Below, piece by piece: positions 1 through 6,148 of a stretch of 12,187 nt of DNA (its first letter is position 1; every line of letters starts with the position of its first letter). The notes under the pieces were generated by a model that saw only the letters and a program-made list of their open reading frames with translations, did not search any database and was not told the DNA's origin. Position numbers and translations under genes: made by a program. This DNA comes from Prevotella sp. (GTDB lineage Bacteria > Bacteroidota > Bacteroidia > Bacteroidales > Bacteroidaceae), in NCBI GenBank assembly GCA_021636625.1, contig JAJWLX010000084.1, positions 1 through 12,187 of the forward strand, written 5' to 3'.

Positions 1-11
1 AGATTTTGAAA

Positions 12-48
12 GAAAGCCTCGGCTACTAAGATGTAGTCGGGGCTTTTT
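12..48 (+). terminator. Rho-independent terminator of a gene lying left of the window
   Basis: A 12-bp stem (15-26 pairing with 33-44, two G-U wobbles) closes a 6-nt loop and is followed by TTTTT. A-T pairs at 13-14 with 45-46 extend it. The T-run lies on the plus-strand side, so it most likely ends a plus-strand gene outside the window. No coding sequence is visible before it. Confidence 0.75.
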
Positions 49-257
49 GAAATTTGTTTTTATGCAAATACTACGTATATCCCCCTTTTCAATCGTATTA
101 TTAGCAAATAAAACAAAAGAAATATTGCATGAGACAGAAAGTTTTATACATGATTTTAGTGGCTTGCCTGCTCCTGACTAATGCGCTTTCTGATTGCTCT
201 TTTACTAACCAGTTTAAGTAATCTTCCTGTTTCATTCGTATTGATAATAAATGAATT

Positions 258-1502
258 ATGATGAAAATAGGAAAAATACTTTTTGGGGTATCAGCCTTGT
301 TCCTAGCGAACGGCATGATGGCACAGGGCAAGCTCGATGCAAAGCAGGGGCTTGATGTGAATAAGCAACTGCAATACTGCCACAAGCAGGTAAGCCGAGC
401 TTTGGCTGAGTTGAAACAGAAGGATGGCTCTTTCGACTACACGATGGAGCCTCGCAATATCCTTAAGGGGGATAAGCAGAAGGGCTGGAACTGCCGAAAG
501 GCAACAGCCGAGGAGTGGTGTGACGGCTTCTGGCCTGGCATCCTCTGGATGGATTATCAGAATACGAAGGATGAGGCTGTGCGCAAGGCTGCCGAAGGAT
601 ATACGGAATCGCTGAAAGGCATTGCCTATCGCCCTTGCTACGACCATGACATCGGTTTCCTGATGTTTTGCTCCTACGGCAAAGGCTACGAGGTGAATCA
701 TTCGCAGGAATACAAGAACGTAATCCTGGCTTCTGCCGATTCGCTTGCCACACTCTTCAATCCTATCGTGGGAACGATATTGAGCTGGCCAAGAGAGGTG
801 AAGCCTCGCAACTGGCCGCACAATACCATCATGGATAACATGATGAACCTCGATATGATGTTTTGGGCAGCTAAAAATGGTGGAAACAAACTGCTTTATG
901 ATTTGGCAGTAACCCACGCTAAGACCACGATGCAGAATCATTTCCGTCCGGATGGAAGTTGCTATCATGTGGCAGTATATGATACCATCAATGGTAATTT
1001 GATCAAGGGGGTAACGCATCAGGGCTATGCCGACAATTCGATGTGGGCGAGAGGACAGAGCTGGGCTATCTATGGTTATACGATGGTGTATCGCTATACC
1101 CACAACAAGATGTTCCTGGATTTTGCCCAAAAGGTGACGGATATCTACATCAAGCGATTGAAGGAAACCAGCGATGATCTCATTCCGCTTTGGGACATGG
1201 ATGATCCTAGAGGCGTGAAAGGTGCTCCTAAGGATGTAAGTGCAGCCTGTGTGGTTGCCGATGCTCTACTGGAACTCCAGCAGTATGTGGAAGGCGAGAA
1301 AGGAGAGGAGTACAAGCAGTTTGCCATCCAGTCGCTAGCCCAGCTGAGTACCGATAAATACCAGAGTGGTAAGAAGAATGTAGCGTTTCTGATGCATAGC
1401 ACAGGACATCATCCTGCAGGAAGCGAGATAGATGCCAGCATCATCTATGCAGATTATTATTATCTGGAAGCATTGAATAGGGCTCAAGATATAGTTTTTT
1501 AG
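258..1502 (+). CDS. Secreted GH88 unsaturated glucuronyl hydrolase
   Basis: This 414-residue protein is a glycoside hydrolase family 88 enzyme. The family removes the 4,5-unsaturated uronic acid that polysaccharide lyases leave at the non-reducing end of glycosaminoglycan or similar oligosaccharides, by hydrating the double bond. Residues 1-22 form a signal peptide (hydrophobic core about 8-20, ending MMAQG), so it is exported, probably to the periplasm. Residues matching those I recall for Bacillus GL1 UGL fall at the expected spacing: D131 in HDIGF (Asp88), D193 in IMDNMMN (Asp149), H237 (His193), Q255 (Gln211), R265 (Arg221) and W269 (Trp225). The C-terminal HSTGHHPAGSEIDAS block near residue 375-390 is also typical. 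ATGs at 258 and 261 are adjacent; either may be used, and no Shine-Dalgarno decides. It stands alone, with no lyase, sulfatase or SusC/D gene beside it. Exact substrate is inferred at family level; the related GH105 family is less likely. Confidence 0.9.
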   Translation: MMKIGKILFGVSALFLANGMMAQGKLDAKQGLDVNKQLQYCHKQVSRALAELKQKDGSFDYTMEPRNILKGDKQKGWNCRKATAEEWCDGFWPGILWMDYQNTKDEAVRKAAEGYTESLKGIAYRPCYDHDIGFLMFCSYGKGYEVNHSQEYKNVILASADSLATLFNPIVGTILSWPREVKPRNWPHNTIMDNMMNLDMMFWAAKNGGNKLLYDLAVTHAKTTMQNHFRPDGSCYHVAVYDTINGNLIKGVTHQGYADNSMWARGQSWAIYGYTMVYRYTHNKMFLDFAQKVTDIYIKRLKETSDDLIPLWDMDDPRGVKGAPKDVSAACVVADALLELQQYVEGEKGEEYKQFAIQSLAQLSTDKYQSGKKNVAFLMHSTGHHPAGSEIDASIIYADYYYLEALNRAQDIVF

Positions 1503-1525
1503 GTTTTATTTGTTAGGTTTATATG

Positions 1526-1557
1526 ATAAGAGGCAACCCGTGAGGGCTGCCTCTTAT
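1526..1557. terminator. Hairpin 1 after the GH88 gene
   Basis: Ten perfect base pairs (1526-1535 with 1548-1557), one A/C mismatch, then three C-G pairs around a GTGA loop (1540-1543). It lies 24 nt after the GH88 stop and 146 nt beyond the stop of the convergent minus-strand anti-sigma gene. There is no good T-run on either side, so it could be a weak bidirectional terminator or a 3'-end stabilising structure. Confidence 0.55.
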
Positions 1558-1570
1558 TGTATAAACAGCA

Positions 1571-1598
1571 AGGGCTGCCAGTACATCCTGGCAGCCCT
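1571..1598. terminator. Hairpin 2 after the GH88 gene
   Basis: A perfect 11-bp GC-rich stem (1571-1581 with 1588-1598) around a 6-nt loop TACATC, 13 nt after hairpin 1. Like hairpin 1 it lacks a real T-run. It shares the 9-mer AGGGCTGCC with hairpin 1, so the two can pair alternatively. It probably serves as transcript end for the converging GH88 and sigma/anti-sigma transcripts. Confidence 0.5.
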
Positions 1599-1702
1599 AT
1601 TACGTTAGTATGTTATGAAAAATTTGAGAGAATTGAAACTTCACAGCTTCAGAATTGTTTTACTAAACATGATTTTTTTTATAGAGAAAGCATAGAAATA
1701 AT

Positions 1703-2203
1703 CTACTTTAATAACGTTGGAGACGTTGTTGGAGTGCTTACCTGATCGATGCCTGTGCGTTGCATAGAATCAACCGAAGCAGAATCTCCCATGGCTACGG
1801 ACACGCCCTTGCCACTCTTGATGTATCCTACGTTTTCAACAGAATCATTGCCATTGTTCTGGAAAGGAACCTGAACTGCATTGCCCAATGTCAGGATGAT
1901 AGCTACCACGGCAGCAGCCTTGAAGAGAGGCTTCAGGCGCTCTGTCAAAGAAATCACCTTCGCCTTGTTAGGCTTCTTGGTGTATTCTTCTTCAATCATC
2001 GCCATCATCTTCTGGTCGAAGTCATCACCCAGCGCCTCTTGCTTAGCCTCGCCCATCTCGTAAGAGAAGAGCGCTTGGTATGGCTTCAGCTCGGCAGGCA
2101 ACTCGTCCTGGCTGAAGAATGCACGGAGAATCTCCTCTTCTTCGAGAGAAGTCTCGCCCTTCCAGTAGCGATCCAAAAGTTGGTTGATGTACTTATAATC
2201 CAT
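1703..2203 (-). CDS. Putative single-pass membrane anti-sigma factor
   Basis: A 166-residue protein that I do not recognise as a named family. It has an acidic N-terminal cytoplasmic-type region (1-80, with DRYWKGETSLEEEEILRAFF at 11-30), one clear transmembrane segment at about 93-112 (LFKAAAVVAIILTLGNAVQV) and a C-terminal tail rich in Ser, Thr, Asp and Val that would lie in the periplasm. This plan, together with its start codon inside the end of an ECF sigma gene (11-nt overlap, ATGGATTATAA), fits an anti-sigma factor that holds the sigma factor at the membrane. No HxxxCxxC zinc motif is present (the protein has no cysteine) and it is much shorter than FecR-type regulators. Function is inferred from topology and position; a short membrane protein of other function co-translated with the sigma gene remains possible. 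The start is supported by the overlap, which suggests translational coupling. Confidence 0.6.
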   Translation of the reverse strand: MDYKYINQLLDRYWKGETSLEEEEILRAFFSQDELPAELKPYQALFSYEMGEAKQEALGDDFDQKMMAMIEEEYTKKPNKAKVISLTERLKPLFKAAAVVAIILTLGNAVQVPFQNNGNDSVENVGYIKSGKGVSVAMGDSASVDSMQRTGIDQVSTPTTSPTLLK

Positions 2204-2708
2204 ATCTGTCGAATTGTTGAAATCTTTGTTTGACTGTTTGACGAGCCCTGAAGATGTTCACCTTGACCTGGTCTTCCGTGATGCAGAGGATGTCTGCTAT
2301 TTCCTTGTAGGACTTTCCTTCGATGTCTCGAAGCTGCAGACAGCTGCGCTGCTTTTCAGGCAACTCGTCGATAATATTCCTTACGATGTCCAGTTTGTCT
2401 TTCTGAATCATCCTTTCTGAGGGGGTGGAAGTGTTTTCGTCTAACCTTTCTGTATTCTGCTCTTCCAGCGAATCATTCTGATTTTCCATCTTCTTGATGC
2501 GGTCGAGCGAGAGGTTGCGGGCGATGGTGAGGCTGTAAGCCTCGATGGAGTCAAGCTCCTGCCATCTGTCGCGGGCGTTCCAGACTTTAATCAGCGTATC
2601 CTGCACAACGTCTTCCGCTTCCTCCCGGTTGAGAGTAATGCGAAGGGCCAGCCTGAAGAGTTTGTTCTTCAGCGGCAAAACATCGTTCTGGAAACTGATT
2701 TCTTTCAT
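2193..2708 (-). CDS. ECF-type RNA polymerase sigma factor (sigma-70 family)
   Basis: A 171-residue sigma factor with only the two domains of the ECF group. Region 2 spans about 12-75 (LFRLALRITLNREEAEDVVQ, then DTLIKVW and SIEAYSLTIARNLSLDRIKK) and would bind core polymerase and the -10 element. A polar linker covers 76-103. Region 4 spans about 105-160 (IIDELPEKQRSCLQLRDIEG, then the helix-turn-helix YKEIADILCITEDQVKVNIF) and reads the -35 element. The final 11 nt overlap the start of the membrane protein downstream, the usual arrangement of sigma and anti-sigma. AGAGGG abuts the ATG directly, which is too close for a standard Shine-Dalgarno. The 120 nt between this start and the argB stop hold a near-match to the Bacteroidota -7 element (TAACTTTC on the minus strand), but no confident promoter. 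The regulon cannot be read from this window. Confidence 0.95.
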   Translation of the reverse strand: MKEISFQNDVLPLKNKLFRLALRITLNREEAEDVVQDTLIKVWNARDRWQELDSIEAYSLTIARNLSLDRIKKMENQNDSLEEQNTERLDENTSTPSERMIQKDKLDIVRNIIDELPEKQRSCLQLRDIEGKSYKEIADILCITEDQVKVNIFRARQTVKQRFQQFDRYGL

Positions 2709-2804
2709 CCCTCTATAATTAATGACGACTATGTTATAAGAAAGTTACAACCAATCTTAATTTATTTCTGTTTTTAACTCTTGTTAAGAAAAAAGGTGAT
2801 GAAT

Positions 2805-2832
2805 TCTTCACTCTTCACTCTTCGTTCTTCAC
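2805..2832 (-). repeat. Four tandem 7-bp repeats overlapping the argB stop codon
   Basis: On the minus strand the heptamer GTGAAGA occurs four times in a row without gaps: 2832-2826, 2825-2819 (variant ACGAAGA), 2818-2812 and 2811-2805. The TGA inside the first copy is the argB stop codon (2831-2829), so the tract starts at the coding end and runs into the argB-sigma gap. Simple 7-bp tracts of this kind are something I associate with Bacteroidales intergenic DNA, but I cannot check that here. Confidence 0.85.
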
Positions 2833-3599
2833 TTAATCACCGTTCCGTGCTTTCCGTCGATGGCGGTAGCAAGGGTGATAATCACCTCTTTCACACCAGC
2901 ATCAATGGCTGCAAGGGCATTCTCCAACTTAGGAATCATGCCGCCTGCTACGGTACCATCTGCTTTGTATCTCTCAAAATCGGCATGGGTAATCACTGGA
3001 ATCACGCTGTCGTCATCCTCAGGATTACTGAGCACGCCTTTCTTTTCAAAACTGTATATCAATGTCACGTCGTAGTAAGGAGCCAAAGCCTTGGCAGTCT
3101 CGCTTGCGATGGTGTCGGCATTGGTATTGAGGATATTGCCCTTGCCGTCGTGGGTCAGTGGAGCCATTACTGGGGTGATGCCTTCATTGATCAGGGTCTG
3201 GAGCATCTTGCCGTTGGCACGTTCTACATCGCCTACGAATCCGAAGTCGATGCCATCCTTCAATGGGCGCTTATGACTATGGATTACGTCCATATCCGCA
3301 CCTGTCAGGCCGAGGGCGTTCACGCCGTTAGCCTGAAGCTTGGCAACCAGATTCTTGTTTACCAAACCGCCATAAACCATGGTTACCACTTCCAGCATGT
3401 CTGCATCTGTGATGCGACGGCCGTTTACCATCTTGCTCTCGATGCCGAGGGCAGCGGCTACCTTGGTGGCACGGCGTCCACCGCCATGTACCAATACTTT
3501 CTTGCCGGGAATGGCTGCAAAATCCTTCAAGAGCTGTGCCAGCTTCTCGCTGTCTTCAACGATGGCACCGCCTACCTTTACTACTGTTACTTTTTCCAT
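2829..3599 (-). CDS. argB: Acetylglutamate kinase family enzyme, possibly using N-succinylglutamate
   Basis: A 256-residue amino-acid kinase that phosphorylates the gamma-carboxylate of N-acylglutamate with ATP, the second step of arginine biosynthesis in the cytoplasm. Family motifs are in order: KVGG with K8, VHGGG 37-41 (phosphate loop), MVNGRRITD 57-65 (acylglutamate site), NTNAD 158-162 with catalytic-type D162, and GGMIPK 219-224 with K224. Length is normal for the family. VHGGG is followed by RRAT where many homologues have PQI or PEI. Bacteroides fragilis is known to run arginine synthesis through N-succinyl rather than N-acetyl intermediates, so this enzyme may act on N-succinylglutamate; that is inference from lineage, not from a residue I can point to. 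It sits 19 nt after speA on the same strand, so the two are probably co-transcribed. The next gene, an ECF sigma factor, starts 120 nt on, after a heptamer repeat tract. Confidence 0.95.
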   Translation of the reverse strand: MEKVTVVKVGGAIVEDSEKLAQLLKDFAAIPGKKVLVHGGGRRATKVAAALGIESKMVNGRRITDADMLEVVTMVYGGLVNKNLVAKLQANGVNALGLTGADMDVIHSHKRPLKDGIDFGFVGDVERANGKMLQTLINEGITPVMAPLTHDGKGNILNTNADTIASETAKALAPYYDVTLIYSFEKKGVLSNPEDDDSVIPVITHADFERYKADGTVAGGMIPKLENALAAIDAGVKEVIITLATAIDGKHGTVIK

Positions 3600-3618
3600 C
3601 TTATCTTATGTTGAATGT

Positions 3619-5511
3619 TTACTGAAGATATGTGTATCCGAAGAGACCATTGCGATAGGTGCCCAGGAATTCCTTGCCCTCATCAAGAGAAATCTTGCCT
3701 TCCTTCACACTCTTGGTTACCCACTGCTCCAACTGGCGGACGAGCTTCTTTGGATTGTACTGTACGTAATCCAATACCTCCTCTACGGTCTCGCCATCGA
3801 ATATCTGGTCGATGCTGTATTTGCCGTCTTTTACGGAAATATGGGCAGCATTGGTGTCGCCGAAGAGATTGTGCATATCGCCCAGAATCTCCTGATAGGC
3901 ACCTACGAGGAACACACCGAGATAGTATGGCTCGTTCTTTTTCAATGGATGAAGAGGAAGAACGTTGCCGATATGACCATCGGTTACGAAGTTCGCAATC
4001 TTACCGTCGCTGTCGCAGGTGATGTCCTGCAAGGTAGCGTTGCGGGTTGGACGTTCGTCCAGGCGCTGGATAGGCATGATAGGGAAGAGCTGGTCGATGG
4101 CCCAACTGTCTGGCAGGCTCTGGAACAATGAAAAATTGCAGAAATACTTGTCGGCGAGAATCTTATCCAATCCTCTGAGTTCCTCTGGCACATGCTTCAT
4201 GTGCTTGGCAAGGTTGTTGATCTCGTGGCATACGCTCCAGTACATTGCCTCAATCTCAGCACGAGTTTTCAAATCTACGATACCGTGAGAGAAGAGCTGC
4301 AATGCCTCATCGCGAATCTGCTCAGCATCGTGCCAGTCCTCCAGCATGTTGCGAGGATTTAGGTTGTCCCATATCTCATAGAGATCCTTCACCAGCTGGT
4401 GGTCAGTCTCCTTTGCTTCAAACTCCTCTGGCATTTCCGGCAGGGAAGCAGTCTCCAAGACATCAATCACCAATACGGAGTGGTGGGCAGAGAGCGAGCG
4501 GCCACTCTCGGTGATGAGGTTAGGATGCTCGATATTGTTCTTGTTGGCTGCATCAACGAAGGTATAGACACAATCGTTTACATACTCCTGGATAGAGTAG
4601 TTTACAGAGCTTTCGCTGCTGGCAGAGCGGGTGCCGTCGTAATCTACGCCAAGACCACCGCCACAATCTACGAAATCTACATTGTAGCCCATCTTGTGGA
4701 GGTTGATGTAGAACTGAGCTGCCTCACGGAGAGCCGTCTGGATGCGGCGGATTTTGGTAATCTGGCTTCCGATGTGGAAGTGGATGAGGCGCAGGCAGTC
4801 GTGGAATCCCATCTCCTCAATCTTGTTGAGGGCAGTGAGCAGTTCGGCACTTGTCAAACCGAACTTCGATGCATCTCCACCGCTCTCAGCCCATTTACCT
4901 GAGCCTGAAGATGCGAGCTTGATGCGGATACCGATGTTTGGCTTCACGTTGAGCTTGCTTGCCACCTTGGCGATGATATCCAGCTCGTTGAGCTTTTCTA
5001 CCACGATGAAGATGCGCTTACCCATCTTCTGTGCGAGCAAGGCAAGTTCTATGTAGCTCTCATCCTTGTAACCGTTGCAGATGATGAGTGAGTCGCTCTG
5101 TGCCTGTACGGCGATAACGGCATGAAGTTCTGGCTTGGAACCGGCTTCCAGTCCCAGGTTGAACTTCTTTCCATGAGAGATAATCTCCTCTACAACCGGC
5201 TGCATCTGGTTTACCTTGATAGGATAGATGACAAAGTTTTCCCCCTTGTAACCATATTCCTCCTTTGCCTTCTGAAAACAGCTGGCTGTCTTCTCGATGC
5301 GGTTGTCGAGGATGTCTGGGAAACGGAGCAGTACGGGAGCGTTGATGTCGCGTAATGCCAACTCGTCCATGATGTCGCGCAGGTCTATCTGCGTGTTGTC
5401 CTTGCATGGAGTTACATAGACATCACCCTTGTCGTTGATGCCAAAGTAAGAAGTGCCCCAACCACCAATGTTGTAGAGCTCCTTCGAGTCTTCAATAGTC
5501 CATTTCTTCAT
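3619..5511 (-). CDS. speA: Biosynthetic arginine decarboxylase
   Basis: A 630-residue fold-III PLP enzyme that converts L-arginine to agmatine and CO2, the entry to putrescine and spermidine synthesis by the agmatine route. K99 in YPIKVNQ (96-102) is the expected PLP Schiff-base lysine. Other landmarks are GLEAGSKPEL 120-129, HFHIGSQI 244-251, the phosphate-binding glycine loop CGGGLGVDYDG 283-293, ESGR 335-338, WAIDQLFPIMPI 470-481 and TCDSDG 498-503, where C499 is the active-site cysteine contributed across the dimer interface. Length agrees with the SpeA family. The N-terminal WTIEDSKELYNIGGWGTSYF block is characteristic, supporting the ATG at 5511. It is preceded by a 108-nt gap holding a hairpin, then aroK; it is followed after 19 nt by argB. 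Pairing arginine consumption with arginine synthesis in one transcript suggests joint control of arginine and polyamine pools, though no ARG box is visible. Confidence 0.97.
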   Translation of the reverse strand: MKKWTIEDSKELYNIGGWGTSYFGINDKGDVYVTPCKDNTQIDLRDIMDELALRDINAPVLLRFPDILDNRIEKTASCFQKAKEEYGYKGENFVIYPIKVNQMQPVVEEIISHGKKFNLGLEAGSKPELHAVIAVQAQSDSLIICNGYKDESYIELALLAQKMGKRIFIVVEKLNELDIIAKVASKLNVKPNIGIRIKLASSGSGKWAESGGDASKFGLTSAELLTALNKIEEMGFHDCLRLIHFHIGSQITKIRRIQTALREAAQFYINLHKMGYNVDFVDCGGGLGVDYDGTRSASSESSVNYSIQEYVNDCVYTFVDAANKNNIEHPNLITESGRSLSAHHSVLVIDVLETASLPEMPEEFEAKETDHQLVKDLYEIWDNLNPRNMLEDWHDAEQIRDEALQLFSHGIVDLKTRAEIEAMYWSVCHEINNLAKHMKHVPEELRGLDKILADKYFCNFSLFQSLPDSWAIDQLFPIMPIQRLDERPTRNATLQDITCDSDGKIANFVTDGHIGNVLPLHPLKKNEPYYLGVFLVGAYQEILGDMHNLFGDTNAAHISVKDGKYSIDQIFDGETVEEVLDYVQYNPKKLVRQLEQWVTKSVKEGKISLDEGKEFLGTYRNGLFGYTYLQ

Positions 5512-5575
5512 TTTCTGTTCTTGGTCTTGCTAAAAAGTTTGTTTTATAATTTTTTCTGTTTATGATAAATCGTAG

Positions 5576-5617
5576 AAAGGTAAGCCGTCTCTTGTCTTGA
5601 GCTGGCTTACCTTTTTT
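5576..5617. terminator. Hairpin between aroK and speA
   Basis: A perfect 11-bp stem (5576-5586 with 5604-5614) with three further inner pairs (5589-5591 with 5599-5601) around a 7-nt loop. It begins 5 nt after the aroK stop in the minus direction, so it probably ends the topA-aroK transcript. The good T-run (5612-5617) lies on the plus-strand side, where no gene needs it; in the minus direction the stem is followed only by TTTCTACG. It may act in both directions or leak into speA. Confidence 0.65.
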
Positions 5618-5619
5618 CT

Positions 5620-6147
5620 TTATAAGTTCAGCAGGCTACGAACCTCCTGTACCGTTTCGTTTACTTTATCCAAGTTGTCCATCACATTGATGTCTATGAT
5701 ATGTTTTGCCTTCTCGTAGAAAGGCTCGCGCTGCTTCAGCTGCTCGCGGATGAATACCTGTACTTCCTCCGGAGTCTTGTTGAGCAGCAGGGGGCGTACG
5801 CCCTTGCCCATCTTGAGGTGAGCATAGAGGGTTTCTGGCGTTGCCTTGAGGTAGATGGTGCTGCCCGACTGGTTCATATACTCCATGTTGTCGAAGAAAC
5901 AGGGTGTTCCTCCACCACAGCTAACCACTACGTTTTCAAACTCCGCCACCTCGTGTAGCATGTTATGCTCTATCTGGCGGAATCCCTCTTCTCCTACTTC
6001 GTCAAAGATCTGCTTCACGGTTTTGCGCATACGGCTCTCGATGTACCAATCGAGGTCGTAGAACATCACGCCAAGCTCTTTGGCGAGGGCCTTGCCGACA
6101 GTAGTTTTGCCGGCTCCCATATATCCAATGATGATGATAGACTTCAT
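5620..6147 (-). CDS. aroK: Shikimate kinase
   Basis: A 175-residue P-loop kinase that phosphorylates shikimate at the 3-hydroxyl with ATP, the fifth step of the chorismate pathway for aromatic amino acids. Walker A is GYMGAGKTT (8-16). Substrate-site residues are D31 and D33 (DLDWYI), R57 (EEGFRQIE), the glycine loop CGGG 77-80, lid arginine R118 (RPLL) and R140 (REPFYEKA). Length and order are those of a single-domain AroK. The ATG is one base after the topA stop (TAA-A-ATG), so the gene is very likely translated by ribosomes arriving from topA, and no separate promoter is visible. A hairpin follows 5 nt after its stop. Confidence 0.96.
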   Translation of the reverse strand: MKSIIIIGYMGAGKTTVGKALAKELGVMFYDLDWYIESRMRKTVKQIFDEVGEEGFRQIEHNMLHEVAEFENVVVSCGGGTPCFFDNMEYMNQSGSTIYLKATPETLYAHLKMGKGVRPLLLNKTPEEVQVFIREQLKQREPFYEKAKHIIDINVMDNLDKVNETVQEVRSLLNL

Positions 6148-6148
6148 T

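Noticed and set aside
303..1130. Minus-strand open frame of 275 codons opposite the GH88 gene
   Set aside because: Rich in His, Ile and Arg with no domain, and antisense to a complete GH88 enzyme with all active-site residues.
1557..1745. 62-codon plus-strand frame after GH88
   Set aside because: Its first part is the translated arm of hairpin 2 and its end runs into the antisense of the anti-sigma gene; no domain or promoter supports it.
2708..2800. Promoter for the ECF sigma gene
   Set aside because: The closest element on the minus strand is TAACTTTC, one base from TAnnTTTG, with no -33 element at suitable spacing. Not strong enough to list.
2781..3614. Long plus-strand open frame of 277 codons opposite argB
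   Set aside because: It is antisense to argB over nearly its whole length, begins in the heptamer repeat region and has no recognisable domain. argB on the other strand has every family motif.
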